A DNA stretch of 64,000 nt from Microbacterium sp. Leaf151 (GTDB lineage: Bacteria > Actinomycetota > Actinomycetes > Actinomycetales > Microbacteriaceae), in NCBI RefSeq assembly GCF_001424225.1, contig NZ_LMOR01000003.1, forward strand, positions 561,006 to 625,005, given 5' to 3'. The notes under the pieces were generated by a model, which was given only the letters and a program-made list of their open reading frames with translations, did not search any database and was not told the origin of the DNA. Shown here piece by piece: positions 26,186 to 33,932 of this stretch (the stretch's first letter is position 1; each line of letters opens with the position of its first letter). A program made the position numbers and the translations under genes.

Positions 26186-27126
26186 GGTCTTTCCGCCAAT
26201 CCAGCGAGGAGTTCGAGAACGCAGAGCGCGGCGAGTCGTACGGTGCGGGCGTCAGCGGTGTCGGCCGTGGCATCCACCTCGACGATGTCGGCGCTCGTGA
26301 CGCGGGGGTCGCGGGCGATCCCACGCACCAGTGCCCGCAGCTCCCACGCGGCGAGCCCGCCCGGAACGCTGGCCGGGCAGCCGGGCGCGACGGATCGATC
26401 GCACACGTCGACATCGATGTCGAGGTGGATGTCGCCGGGCTCGGCCGGAGGTCCCGGCGCGGGCGCGCGAGCTTCGGCGGCGGCGGCGACACCGCCGCTT
26501 CCCGCGATGCGCAGGGCGTCGGCGACGACCTCGCCGATGCCGCGGCGGCGGACCTCGTCGAGCGTGATGACTTTCACACCCGCGTCGAGGGCGCGTCGGG
26601 CGTACGCCGCGGAATTGGCGAAGTCGGCGATGCCGATCTGCACGACCCGTCCGGGATCGAGTCCTTCGGCGAGCAGCCGACGCACGGGCGAGCCGTTGGA
26701 TTCTCCGTCGCGCAGGTCGAAGTGCGCGTCGAGCGTGATCAGCCCGCGCGCCCGTCGACCCTTCGCGACGGCGTAGGTCGCGGAGTTGTCGCCGCCGAGG
26801 GCGATCAGCAGTCGTGCCGAGGCGAGCTCGGCCACAGCGGCCCGCACGCGTGCTTCGCCCTCCCGCCCGTCGGGCTCGTCGACGTCGCCGGCGTCGGCGA
26901 TGCGCAGGATGGTGTTGAGGTCGATGGGCGGTGGGCCCATGAGCGTGGGGGAGTAGCGGCGCAGGGCCTCCCGCACGGCGGCGGGCGTCTCACCCGCACC
27001 CGTCGGCGAGAGCGATGTGCGCCACGCGGGGACGCCGAGCAGGACGGCATCCGGTGTCTCTTCTCGTGTCGGCGCGGGCCAGTCCCCGGCGCGCGGCCAG
27101 AGCGGGTCGATGGACAGCGCCGTCAT
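26182..27126 (-). CDS. hutG: Formimidoylglutamase-like ureohydrolase (arginase family)
   Basis: This 314-residue protein of the arginase/agmatinase family is best read as HutG, hydrolysing formimino-glutamate to glutamate and formamide, because hutHUI lie 2.4 kb away. Metal-binding segments are ALGGDNSATYAV, LDAHFDLRDGESNGSPVRRL and LDIDVDVCDRSVAPGCPAS. GGDN replaces the GGDH common in arginases, as in many HutG-like enzymes. It is transcribed opposite to hutHUI, overlapping by four bases with the genes on either side. Confidence 0.88.
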   Translation of the reverse strand: MTALSIDPLWPRAGDWPAPTREETPDAVLLGVPAWRTSLSPTGAGETPAAVREALRRYSPTLMGPPPIDLNTILRIADAGDVDEPDGREGEARVRAAVAELASARLLIALGGDNSATYAVAKGRRARGLITLDAHFDLRDGESNGSPVRRLLAEGLDPGRVVQIGIADFANSAAYARRALDAGVKVITLDEVRRRGIGEVVADALRIAGSGGVAAAAEARAPAPGPPAEPGDIHLDIDVDVCDRSVAPGCPASVPGGLAAWELRALVRGIARDPRVTSADIVEVDATADTADARTVRLAALCVLELLAGLAERP

Positions 27127-27485
27127 GCGCCCACGTAGACCCAGGCACTCAGCCCGCTCGCCAACACGACCGAGATACGGCGCGACCCCGTCATCAGGTA
27201 CTCGTCGGCCGCGTCGAGCTCGTCGGGGCTCAGACGAACGACCGTGCCGAAGACACGATCGCGCGGATCACCGGTGTGACGCAGGATGCGGCGGCGGTGG
27301 CTGTTCGCGGCGGGGGCGCCCCGCTCATCACCGCTCTCGCCGTCGTCGAGGCGGAACGCGGGCAGGGTGTCGTGATCGCCGTGGAGGAGGCGACCGAAGG
27401 TGTCGAGTTGCACGTCGGGCGTCTGAAGCACGCCGTAGGTGAAGAGGGGCTCTACGGTCCCCGAACCGTCGCTCACGAGGCTCAC
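27123..27485 (-). CDS. Gamma-glutamylcyclotransferase (AIG2)-like protein
   Basis: This 120-residue protein has the AIG2/GGCT fold signature: LFTYGVLQTPDVQLDTFGRLL near the N-terminus, VFGTVVRLSPDELDAADEYL and the final SAWVYVG strand. Family members cyclise gamma-glutamyl compounds or have unknown roles. The start GTG 27485 has AGGTGAG 4-5 bases upstream; an in-frame GTG at 27494 is possible. It is the first gene of the ggct-hutG-sixA operon, each junction overlapping by four bases. A link to glutamate metabolism is suggested by context only. Confidence 0.8.
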   Translation of the reverse strand: MSLVSDGSGTVEPLFTYGVLQTPDVQLDTFGRLLHGDHDTLPAFRLDDGESGDERGAPAANSHRRRILRHTGDPRDRVFGTVVRLSPDELDAADEYLMTGSRRISVVLASGLSAWVYVGA

Positions 27486-27553
27486 GTTACTCACCTGCCT
27501 GCGGCGTACGCTGCTTCGACGCGAGGCCGTTCGTTTACCGGCCACGGGAGCGG

Positions 27554-28828
27554 TCAAGAGGCCCAGACGAGGTGGGCGACGGTGAAGATCACCAGGCCGG
27601 CGAGGGCGCCGACGATCGTGCCGTTCAGGCGGATGTACTGCAGGTCGCGGCCGACCATGAGCTCGATCTTCTCGGTCGTCTCTTCGGCATCCCACCGCTC
27701 GACCGTGTCGGTGATGATCGACGCGATGTCGTGGCGATAGCGCCCCACCACGAAGACGGCCGCATCGGTCACCCACCCGTCGACGCGTTTCTGCAGCGTC
27801 TCGTCGCGCTGCAGGCGCGCACCGACCTCGGCGAGGGCGGCCGAGGCGCGTCGCCGCAGCCCGCTCTCGGGGTCGGCGAGCGAGCGCAGCAGGCCCGTCT
27901 TCGCGGTGTTCCAGGCGTCGGCGGCGAGCTGACGAACACGCGGGCTGTCGAAGACCGCCGCCTTCGCCTCTTCGAGGCGCACCATGGTGGCCGGGTCGTT
28001 CTGGAGGTTGTCGGCGAGCCGCGTGAGGTAGCCGTCGATCGCGCCGCGCGCCTGGTGCCGCGGATCGGCGCGCACGGCGTCGACGAACTGCACGGCCTCG
28101 CGGTACACGGTGTCGTCGACGAGGCGGGTGGCGACTCCCGGCACCCACGCCGGCAGGCGCCGTGACACCAGGCCCTGGAACGTGTCGCGATTGTTGCCGA
28201 GCCACACCGCGATGTTGTCGAGGGCGAGATCGACAGCACCGTGGTGCGCGCCGGAGGCCACGACCCGCTGGAGCCATCCGCCGATCGACGGGCCCCAGTC
28301 AGGCGACAGCAGGTGCTCGCGCGCGAGGTCTTCGATGAGGCCCTGCACGTCGTCGTCGTCGAGCGCGGTGAGGACGCTCGACGCCAGCGTGGCCGCCTCG
28401 GCGGCGACACGGTCGGCGTGGGCGGGCTCGGCCAGCCAGGCGCCCGCGCGCGCCGAGAGGGGCGTCGACTCGAGCTTCGCCCGCACCACGTCGCCCTCGA
28501 GGAAGTTCGTCTCGACGAACTCGCCCAGCTGGCGGCCGATCTCGTCTTTTCGCCGCGGGATGATCGCCGTGTGCGGGATCGGCAATCCGAGAGGATGCCG
28601 GAACAGCGCCGTCACCGCGAACCAGTCGGCGAGGGCGCCGACCATGCCTCCCTCGGCGGCCGCGCGAACGTACTGCAGCCACTCGACCTCACGCTGCAGC
28701 GAGAACGAGATCGCGAAGACGATCGCCATGCCGAGGAGGGCGCCCAGCGCGACGCCCTTCATCACACGCAGGGCGCGGCGGCGCTCCTGGTCGGCGGGGC
28801 TCAACGCCGCCGTCGAGGTGCGGGCCAT
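27554..28828 (-). CDS. DUF445 membrane protein
   Basis: This 424-residue protein belongs to the DUF445 (YjiN-like) family. The N-terminal helix is VMKGVALGALLGMAIVFAISFSL and the family hallmark VRAAAEGGMVGALADWFAVTALFRHPLGLPIPHTAIIPRRKDEIGRQLGEFVETNFL follows. A long helical region and a C-terminal hydrophobic helix (TIVGALAGLVIFTVAHLVW) complete it. The biochemical role is unknown. The ATG at 28828 overlaps the acyl-CoA dehydrogenase stop by one base (TGATG), so the two genes are co-transcribed. Confidence 0.93.
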   Translation of the reverse strand: MARTSTAALSPADQERRRALRVMKGVALGALLGMAIVFAISFSLQREVEWLQYVRAAAEGGMVGALADWFAVTALFRHPLGLPIPHTAIIPRRKDEIGRQLGEFVETNFLEGDVVRAKLESTPLSARAGAWLAEPAHADRVAAEAATLASSVLTALDDDDVQGLIEDLAREHLLSPDWGPSIGGWLQRVVASGAHHGAVDLALDNIAVWLGNNRDTFQGLVSRRLPAWVPGVATRLVDDTVYREAVQFVDAVRADPRHQARGAIDGYLTRLADNLQNDPATMVRLEEAKAAVFDSPRVRQLAADAWNTAKTGLLRSLADPESGLRRRASAALAEVGARLQRDETLQKRVDGWVTDAAVFVVGRYRHDIASIITDTVERWDAEETTEKIELMVGRDLQYIRLNGTIVGALAGLVIFTVAHLVWAS

Positions 28829-29988
28829 CAGGCCGTCACCGGTCCGAGCCACGCGGACGCGGCGGTCGAGTGGGCGGACTCGGCGTCGGACGGGTGGAAC
28901 ATGCCCGCCAGGACGTCGCGGTAGAGACGGCTGAGCTCGTTGCGTGTGAAGTACGCGGCCCCGCCCCCGACGAGGATCGCGTCATCGACGACGTCTTTCG
29001 CCGTGGTGACGGCTCGGTGCTTCACACCCGAGAGCAGCGAGAACCACCGCGGGCCGTGGTCTGCGAGGTCGTCGACGTCTCGCGCGAGCGAGGCGAGTTG
29101 CGGCGGGAGGGCCTCGTAGGCGAGGGCCATGTCGGCCACCCTCCAGCGGATGTCGGGATCGTTCGCGTACGTCGTGCCCGTCTTCTTCGACCGCCGCGAG
29201 GTCGCCGCCTCGACGGCGAGGTCGAGCGCGCGCCGCGCGACACCGGTGTAGACCGAGGCCAGCAGGATCTCGAAGACGGAGAAGATGCCGAACACCAGAG
29301 GATCGGGCTGCGGGCCCGGATCGATCCGCCTCACGACGCGCTCGCCCGGGGCGTGCGCGCCACGGAGCTCGGTCGTGCGGCTCTGCGTGCCCCGCATGCC
29401 GAGGGTGTCCCAGTCGTCGCGTGTGACGACCGCGTCGCTGCGGTCGAGGAAGGCGAAGACCATCTTCGGACCATCGGACGAGGTGGAGTCGAGCCCGTGC
29501 ACGCCCAGGTGCTGCCATACGGGAGACAGCGAGGTGAAGATCTTGGTGCCCGTGAAGGCATAACCGCCCTCTCCGTCGGGCTCGGCGACGGTGTCGCTGC
29601 CGAACAGCACGAGGTCGTTGCCCGCCTCGCTGATACCGAAGGCGAACACCTCGCCGGCCGCCGCTGCGTCCTCGACGAAGGCGAGGTCGTCGATACCGCG
29701 GTCGCGCAGCACCTTGGCGACGCCCGTCCACACGAGATGCATGTTGACTGCGAGCGCCGTCGCCGGGGCCGCGCCCGCGAGACGCTGCTGCAGCAACGAC
29801 ACCTCGGCGAGGCTCAGGCCCGCGCCCCCGGCGGCCTCCGGAACGAGGACGCCGAGATACCCCGCCGCGCGCAACTCGTCGAGGTCGTCGTGGGGGAAGG
29901 TGTTCTCGCGGTCGTGCACCGCCGCTCGGTCGTGGATGCGCGCGAGGAGATCGTCGGGCAGATAGCGAGCCGGATCGAACGAGGTCAT
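28828..29988 (-). CDS. Acyl-CoA dehydrogenase family protein
   Basis: This 386-residue flavoprotein of the acyl-CoA dehydrogenase superfamily shows LGVLVPEAAGGAGLSLAEVSLLQQRLA, GISEAGNDLVLFGSD, the beta-domain YAFTGTKIFTSLSPVW and a C-terminal helical domain. The family oxidises acyl-CoA thioesters; substrate unknown. The start is set at 29988 because a promoter -10 (CAGAAT, 29996-30001) ends exactly 7 bases before this ATG. The in-frame ATG at 29997 lies inside that -10. The promoter matches the PafBC-like class. It is co-transcribed with the DUF445 gene. Confidence 0.9.
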   Translation of the reverse strand: MTSFDPARYLPDDLLARIHDRAAVHDRENTFPHDDLDELRAAGYLGVLVPEAAGGAGLSLAEVSLLQQRLAGAAPATALAVNMHLVWTGVAKVLRDRGIDDLAFVEDAAAAGEVFAFGISEAGNDLVLFGSDTVAEPDGEGGYAFTGTKIFTSLSPVWQHLGVHGLDSTSSDGPKMVFAFLDRSDAVVTRDDWDTLGMRGTQSRTTELRGAHAPGERVVRRIDPGPQPDPLVFGIFSVFEILLASVYTGVARRALDLAVEAATSRRSKKTGTTYANDPDIRWRVADMALAYEALPPQLASLARDVDDLADHGPRWFSLLSGVKHRAVTTAKDVVDDAILVGGGAAYFTRNELSRLYRDVLAGMFHPSDAESAHSTAASAWLGPVTA

Positions 29989-29995
29989 GGCATCC

Positions 29996-30018
29996 ATTCT
30001 GCTCGGGACCACCGACAT
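29996..30018 (-). promoter_or_regulatory. PafBC-like promoter of the acyl-CoA dehydrogenase gene
   Basis: On the minus strand ATGTCGGTG, 8 bases, then CAGAAT. This is the best match in the window to the mycobacterial RecA-NDp consensus TTGTCRGTG-N8-TAnnnT (8 of 9 in the upstream element). The predicted transcript begins at the ATG at 29988. Confidence 0.65.
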
Positions 30019-30058
30019 CGCGCCCGGGGGTGACAGCGGCTCCGCAGAGGGTCGTCTT

Positions 30059-30118
30059 CTTCGCAGGATCGGGACGTCATCCTGCGAGATCCGGACGCTT
30101 CTGCGATATCCGACACGC
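30059..30118. repeat. Imperfect 20-base tandem repeat with hairpin
   Basis: Three degenerate 20-base units share a TGCGAGATCCGGAC-like core. The first two also form a perfect 9-base hairpin (TCGCAGGAT 30061-30069, ATCCTGCGA 30079-30087). It lies just past the hydrolase stop codon and may act as its terminator. Confidence 0.55.
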
Positions 30119-30189
30119 GCGGACCCGCCGCCCGTTCCGCGACGCGGACCCGCCCCGGAGCCGCTCGGGGTGCGGAGCGAGCGTCGCGG

Positions 30190-30942
30190 TCAGCTCAGCG
30201 CGTCGAGCAGCGCGGCGACCGCCGCTTCGGGTCGATCGCGATGCGGGGAGTGCCCGGCGCCCGCGATGACACTCATCGTGACGACCGGGTTGCGCCGCAC
30301 CTCCGCGGCGAGATCGCCCGTGAAGATCGAGTGCACCGCCGGATCCGCTCCGATCACGCGGGTGGGCACCGTGAGCGCGGCCGCCGCGGCCCGCACGTCC
30401 CACTCGGCGTTCTGCAGACTCGTCTGCTCGACCGCCCAGCGGCTCGCACGTTGCGTGGCCCGGGCCTTCAGCTCCACATCGATCGGATGCCACGCGGGGT
30501 GCGCCGCCCGCACCGCCTCGACGCTCGGGTCGGCGAACGCCTGCTCCTGGCTCACCCGCACGATCTCGCGGTCGTCGTCCGACAGGGCGATGGCGGGGTC
30601 GATCAGAATGAGCCGCCGCGTCCATCCGGGCTCGCCCGCCGCCGCGACCGTCGCCGCGGCGCCGCCGAGCGAGTGCCCGATCACAGCGTCCCACGGGGCG
30701 TCCGCCTCCGGTGTCGTCGCGACGAGGTCGGCGGCGTATGCGGCGAGGGAGTAGTCCAGCGCGCGGGGCGCGGCGCCGTGGCCGCGCAGGTCGACCGCCA
30801 CCGCGTGCCATCCCGCATCGGCGAGGGCCGTGCCATACCGCCACATGAGGGCGCCGTCCGAACCGAGGCCGTGGGCGAGCAGGGCGCGAGGGCCGCCGGG
30901 CGAGCCCCACGACAGGCGGGGGAGGGTCACGGGTGCGGGCAT
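30190..30942 (-). CDS. Alpha/beta-hydrolase fold protein
   Basis: This 250-residue hydrolase has the oxyanion-side motif LLAHGLGSDGALMW, the nucleophile elbow AVIGHSLGGAAAT (Ser in GHSLG), a cap-like insert, and the final catalytic His in GAGHSPHRDRPEA. VDLRGHGAAPR is the common RGHG segment. The substrate is unknown. The start at 30942 is favoured because GAGAAT plus GGATGCC precedes this ATG, as in the genes at 29988 and 31015. The longer frame up to 31830 is an antisense shadow. Confidence 0.88.
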   Translation of the reverse strand: MPAPVTLPRLSWGSPGGPRALLAHGLGSDGALMWRYGTALADAGWHAVAVDLRGHGAAPRALDYSLAAYAADLVATTPEADAPWDAVIGHSLGGAAATVAAAGEPGWTRRLILIDPAIALSDDDREIVRVSQEQAFADPSVEAVRAAHPAWHPIDVELKARATQRASRWAVEQTSLQNAEWDVRAAAAALTVPTRVIGADPAVHSIFTGDLAAEVRRNPVVTMSVIAGAGHSPHRDRPEAAVAALLDALS

Positions 30943-31014
30943 GGCATCCATTCTCTCTTCGTCGAGAGGGGGCGCGCGGACCCGTGCCGCCGGATCGCCC
31001 CCAGAATGGATGCC

Positions 31015-31419
31015 ATGATCTCGACCGAGATGGCTCAGGCGCTCCGCGCGGCGGGACTCGTGTGGCACCCGCGCTCCGGCGACCGCTTCCAGTTGGACGA
31101 GCCGGAGTTCGAGGCCGACGTCTTCACGGTGAGCGACATGACGGTCGAGCCCCGCGACTACCCGACCGGACGCATCCTCGCCTTCAACGGCACGACGGAG
31201 TGGGCGCTGGATTCCGTCGCCACCGAAGACGCCCTGTGGTTGCCGTCGGAGTCGCAGCTGCGCGAACTGCTGCGCGCGACGTTCCGGTCGCTGCGTCGAC
31301 TGTCCGACACGTACGAGGTCGAGATCTCGATCGGCGGGGCGACGCTGGTGTTCGACCACCCGGCGCCGGCCGACGCCTACGCGCTCGCCGTCCTCGAGCT
31401 GCTGCGTCGCACGCACTGA
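31015..31419 (+). CDS. Small conserved-looking protein of unknown function
   Basis: This 134-residue acidic cytoplasmic protein begins MISTEMAQALRAAGLVWHPRSGDRFQLD. It has no membrane segment or motif I can assign, though the layout (alternating strands then two helices, RELLRATFRSLRRL and ALAVLELLRR) looks like a compact alpha/beta fold. Similar proteins are sometimes labelled CpaE-related in databases; I see no CpaE feature. CAGAAT ends 7 bases before the ATG, giving a leaderless start. It is divergent from the hydrolase gene, 72 bases away. Confidence 0.75.
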   Translation: MISTEMAQALRAAGLVWHPRSGDRFQLDEPEFEADVFTVSDMTVEPRDYPTGRILAFNGTTEWALDSVATEDALWLPSESQLRELLRATFRSLRRLSDTYEVEISIGGATLVFDHPAPADAYALAVLELLRRTH

Positions 31420-31462
31420 CGCGCGCGCGGGTTCGGGGCGCTGTGGTGTGCCGGGGGCCCGC

Positions 31463-31530
31463 GGTTCGGGGCGGATCTGTGCGTTCGGGGCGGGGGTTCG
31501 CGCCCCAAGGCGCCGATTCCGCCCCGAACC
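31463..31530. repeat. Nested palindromic element, GGGGCG type (copy 3)
   Basis: The outer arms GGTTCGGGGCGGA (31463-31475) and TCCGCCCCGAACC (31518-31530) are perfectly complementary. An inner GGGGCG/CGCCCC pair (31487-31492, 31501-31506) adds a second stem. A partial third copy of the right arm (CCGATTCCGCCCC) follows at 31533. It separates convergent genes and shares TTCGGGGC arms with the element at 18266. Confidence 0.72.
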
Positions 31531-31636
31531 CACCGATTCCGCCCCACATGAAGAGGGGGCGAACGCGAGCGGCTCCGGCGAGACACGGTCCGCGCCCGGG
31601 GGGGGAAGCGGATGCCGGGCGGAGCGGCATCCGGGA

Positions 31637-32842
31637 TCAGGTGATCGTCTCGACGGGTTCGGTGTCGGGGATCGGGCTCGAGTCGCGGTTCCGCAGGTCG
31701 GGGAAGCCGCGCACGAACACGGCCGAGACGATGAACCCGGCGATGGCGAAGCCGGCCGCGGCGACGTACGCCCCGGTGGGGCCGACGCCGTCGACGAGGA
31801 AGCCCGCGACGGCGGATCCTGCGGCCGCACCGATGAGCTGACCGGTGCCGATCCAGCCGTAGGCCTCGGCGGTCTCGCTGAAGCGCACGCTCGCCGAGGT
31901 CATGGCGAACATGACCGCGAGGGCGGGTGCGATGCCGGCGCCGGCGACGATCAGGGTGGCCCCGAGCCACCACGCGTTCAGCGACACGATGGTCAGCGAT
32001 AGGCCGAGGGCGACGATCGCGAAGCGACGGGCCATGGCCCACGGGCCGATGGGTATATGCCCGAACGAGAGGCCACCCGCGAGGCTGCCGACGGCGAAGA
32101 CCGCGAGGATCAGCCCCGCCTCCAGTCCGCCGTGGTCGAACGTCGCCACGACGCCGGCCTCGACGGCCGCGCACGCGCCGATGAGCAGGAACCCCGTGGC
32201 GGTGGCCAGGATGACGGGCGGCTTGGCGAGCACCCGACCGAGGGCGCGACGGCTGCGGGGGATGCGGACGCGGCCCACCTCGGGGCTGAAGATGAACCAC
32301 GCGCCGCCGCCGAGCAGGATGACGACCACCAGCAGCAGGCCCGGAACGGTGCCGACCTGCGTGGCGACGAGGGTGATCACCACGGGCGCGAGCACCCAGA
32401 TGATCTCTTGCAACGAGGCGTCGAGCGAGTACAGCGGCGTGAGCTGCTTCGACGGCACCATCTTGGGATAGATGGTTCGCACCGCCGACTGGACCGGAGG
32501 GGTCGAGAGTCCGGCGACGAGCCCCAGAACCATGTAGAGGGGCAGCGGCATCTCGATGAGGGCGAGGGTCGCGATGGCGGCCGCGCACACCAGCAGCGTC
32601 ACCGAGAGCACGCGCCGCATGCCCCAGATGCCCATCCATCGACTGGTGACGGGGCCGGCGACGGCCTGGCCGATGCTCGTGGCGGCGAGCACGAGACCGG
32701 CCGCCCCGTACGAACCGGTGACGTGCTCGATGTGCAGCAGCACCGCGAGGCTCGTCATGCCGTTGGGGAAGCGTGCCGTCAACTGCGCGGCGATGATGCG
32801 CCCCACGCCAGGGGTTCGAAGGAGTACGCGGTAGCCGGCCAC
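31637..32842 (-). CDS. MFS transporter
   Basis: This 401-residue major facilitator superfamily protein has about 12 hydrophobic segments. The helix 2-3 loop reads [17 protein letters not shown] and position 4-5 [21 protein letters not shown]. The hydrophilic C-terminal tail ends [12 protein letters not shown]. Substrate unknown; drug or metabolite export is usual for this kind. GTG 32842 is the start. A near-perfect promoter (GTGTCGGAG-N8-TAGCGT) ends 6 bases upstream, so the mRNA is predicted leaderless. It is divergent from nrdHIEF. Confidence 0.9.
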   Translation of the reverse strand: MAGYRVLLRTPGVGRIIAAQLTARFPNGMTSLAVLLHIEHVTGSYGAAGLVLAATSIGQAVAGPVTSRWMGIWGMRRVLSVTLLVCAAAIATLALIEMPLPLYMVLGLVAGLSTPPVQSAVRTIYPKMVPSKQLTPLYSLDASLQEIIWVLAPVVITLVATQVGTVPGLLLVVVILLGGGAWFIFSPEVGRVRIPRSRRALGRVLAKPPVILATATGFLLIGACAAVEAGVVATFDHGGLEAGLILAVFAVGSLAGGLSFGHIPIGPWAMARRFAIVALGLSLTIVSLNAWWLGATLIVAGAGIAPALAVMFAMTSASVRFSETAEAYGWIGTGQLIGAAAGSAVAGFLVDGVGPTGAYVAAAGFAIAGFIVSAVFVRGFPDLRNRDSSPIPDTEPVETIT

Positions 32843-32848
32843 CGCACC

Positions 32849-32871
32849 ACGCTACAACCGACCTCCGACAC
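32849..32871 (-). promoter_or_regulatory. PafBC-like promoter of the MFS gene
   Basis: On the minus strand GTGTCGGAG, 8 bases, TAGCGT, with the -10 matching TAnnnT exactly. It ends 6 bases before the GTG at 32842. It forms a back-to-back pair with the site at 32948. Confidence 0.62.
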
Positions 32872-32947
32872 GCGCTTCGGACCCGTCGGACACCGGATGC
32901 CGCGACACGCCGCGACACGCCGGTCACCGAAATCGTCGGCCTGTGCG

Positions 32948-32970
32948 ATGTCGGAACCCCCGTCTAGCGT
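32948..32970 (+). promoter_or_regulatory. PafBC-like promoter upstream of nrdHIEF
   Basis: ATGTCGGAA, 8 bases, TAGCGT. The -10 matches TAnnnT exactly. Transcription would start near 32977, leaving a leader of about 250 bases before nrdH that carries DnaA-box-like and NrdR-box-like sites and a 16-codon leaderless frame. Confidence 0.6.
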
Positions 32971-32976
32971 GCGAAC

Positions 32977-33073
32977 TGTGGACAACAGCGGGCGCGCACC
33001 GCGACAACCGCGGAATCGCGCGTGTTAACAAGACGCCGAATGGGGGTCGATCTGTGGATGAAAACGTGGACAA
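32977..33073 (+). promoter_or_regulatory. Cluster of three DnaA-box-like 9-mers
   Basis: TGTGGACAA (32977-32985) is the exact complement of the actinobacterial DnaA box TTGTCCACA. TGTGGATGA (33052-33060) and CGTGGACAA (33065-33073) are one- or two-base variants in the same orientation. DnaA is known to regulate nrd genes in other bacteria, so a link between replication initiation and dNTP supply is plausible. Confidence 0.5.
32978..33028 (+). CDS. Possible 16-codon leaderless upstream frame
   Basis: GTG lies 7 bases after the TAGCGT -10 of the nrd promoter and opens a 16-residue frame ([16 protein letters not shown]) ending in Cys then TAA. If the transcript starts at the GTG it would be translated as a leader peptide. 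There is no other evidence for expression, so this is tentative. Confidence 0.25.
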   Translation: MDNSGRAPRQPRNRAC

Positions 33074-33120
33074 CCTGTGTTGTATCTGGGGAGAGACGGT
33101 GGAAAATCACACGGATGTAA

Positions 33121-33168
33121 CTACTACCCCTTGTGGTGCCTTCCGATGTCTGTCCCCATATGTAGTAT
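33121..33168 (+). promoter_or_regulatory. Putative pair of NrdR boxes upstream of nrdH
   Basis: Two degenerate copies of the NrdR consensus ACACTATATATAGTGT lie at 33121-33136 (CTACTACCCCTTGTGG) and 33153-33168 (TCCCCATATGTAGTAT). They are spaced 32 bases start to start, three helical turns, as in known NrdR-controlled nrd promoters. Matches are only 8 and 11 of 16, so the assignment rests on spacing and position. Confidence 0.45.
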
Positions 33169-33229
33169 TGAGGTCCCGGCGAGCCCTGCCCGTCCGGACG
33201 ATGATTTTCCAGGGGAAAGAGAGAACGAC

Positions 33230-33463
33230 ATGGCGATCACGGTCTACACCAAGCCGTCCTGCGTCCAGTGCACCGCGACCTACCGCGCACTCGACTCGAA
33301 GGGCATCGAGTACAACGTGCTCGACCTGTCCGAAGACCCGTCGGCACTCGAGCAGGTCAAGTCGCTCGGGTACCTGCAGGCACCCGTCGTCATCACCGAC
33401 GAGGACCACTGGTCGGGCTTCCGTCCCGACAAGATCGACGAGCTGGCGTCACGTCTCGCCTGA
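33230..33463 (+). CDS. nrdH: Glutaredoxin-like NrdH redoxin
   Basis: This 77-residue thiol reductant supplies electrons to the class Ib ribonucleotide reductase NrdEF. The active-site CVQC is at residues 11-14 and the conserved GFRPD segment near the C-terminus distinguishes NrdH from glutaredoxins. ATG 33230 follows the purine-rich AGGGGAAAGAGAGAA. It is first in nrdHIEF; the long leader carries several candidate control sites. Confidence 0.95.
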   Translation: MAITVYTKPSCVQCTATYRALDSKGIEYNVLDLSEDPSALEQVKSLGYLQAPVVITDEDHWSGFRPDKIDELASRLA

Positions 33464-33491
33464 CCCCGCGACACGCTCTCAGACCCCTGTC

Positions 33492-33932
33492 ATGAGCGCT
33501 GTCATGTCGGCGACCGAGGCTCCGCTGCTGGTTTACTTCTCGAGCGTGTCGGGCAACACCGCACGTTTCATCGAGAAGCTCGGAAAGCGGGCCGTGCGCA
33601 TTCCGCTGCTGCCGACCGACCCGGCCCTCGACATCGACGAACCCTTCGTGCTGGTCACTCCCACCTACGGTGGGGGTGCCGGCCGGGGTGTCGAGAAGGG
33701 CGCGGTCCCCAAGCAGGTCATCCGGTTCCTCAACGAGGAGCGGAACCGACGCAACATCCGCGGGGTCATCTCCGCGGGAAACACGAATTTCGGCGACGCA
33801 TTCTGCCTCGCCGGTGACATCGTCGCGCGCAAGTGCGCGGTGCCGCACCTTTACCGGCTAGAAGTTTTCGGCACCCCCGACGATGTCGAGCGGGTCACCG
33901 AGGGATTGGAACGATGGTGGAAGTTGAGCTGA
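33492..33932 (+). CDS. nrdI: NrdI flavodoxin-like protein
   Basis: This 146-residue FMN protein helps assemble the tyrosyl radical of NrdF. It has the FMN phosphate loop [14 protein letters not shown], the TPTYGGGAG loop and [17 protein letters not shown]. An in-frame ATG at 33504 is an alternative start; neither has a clear Shine-Dalgarno. It begins 28 bases after nrdH and overlaps nrdE by 19 bases, which fits translational coupling. Confidence 0.93.
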   Translation: MSAVMSATEAPLLVYFSSVSGNTARFIEKLGKRAVRIPLLPTDPALDIDEPFVLVTPTYGGGAGRGVEKGAVPKQVIRFLNEERNRRNIRGVISAGNTNFGDAFCLAGDIVARKCAVPHLYRLEVFGTPDDVERVTEGLERWWKLS

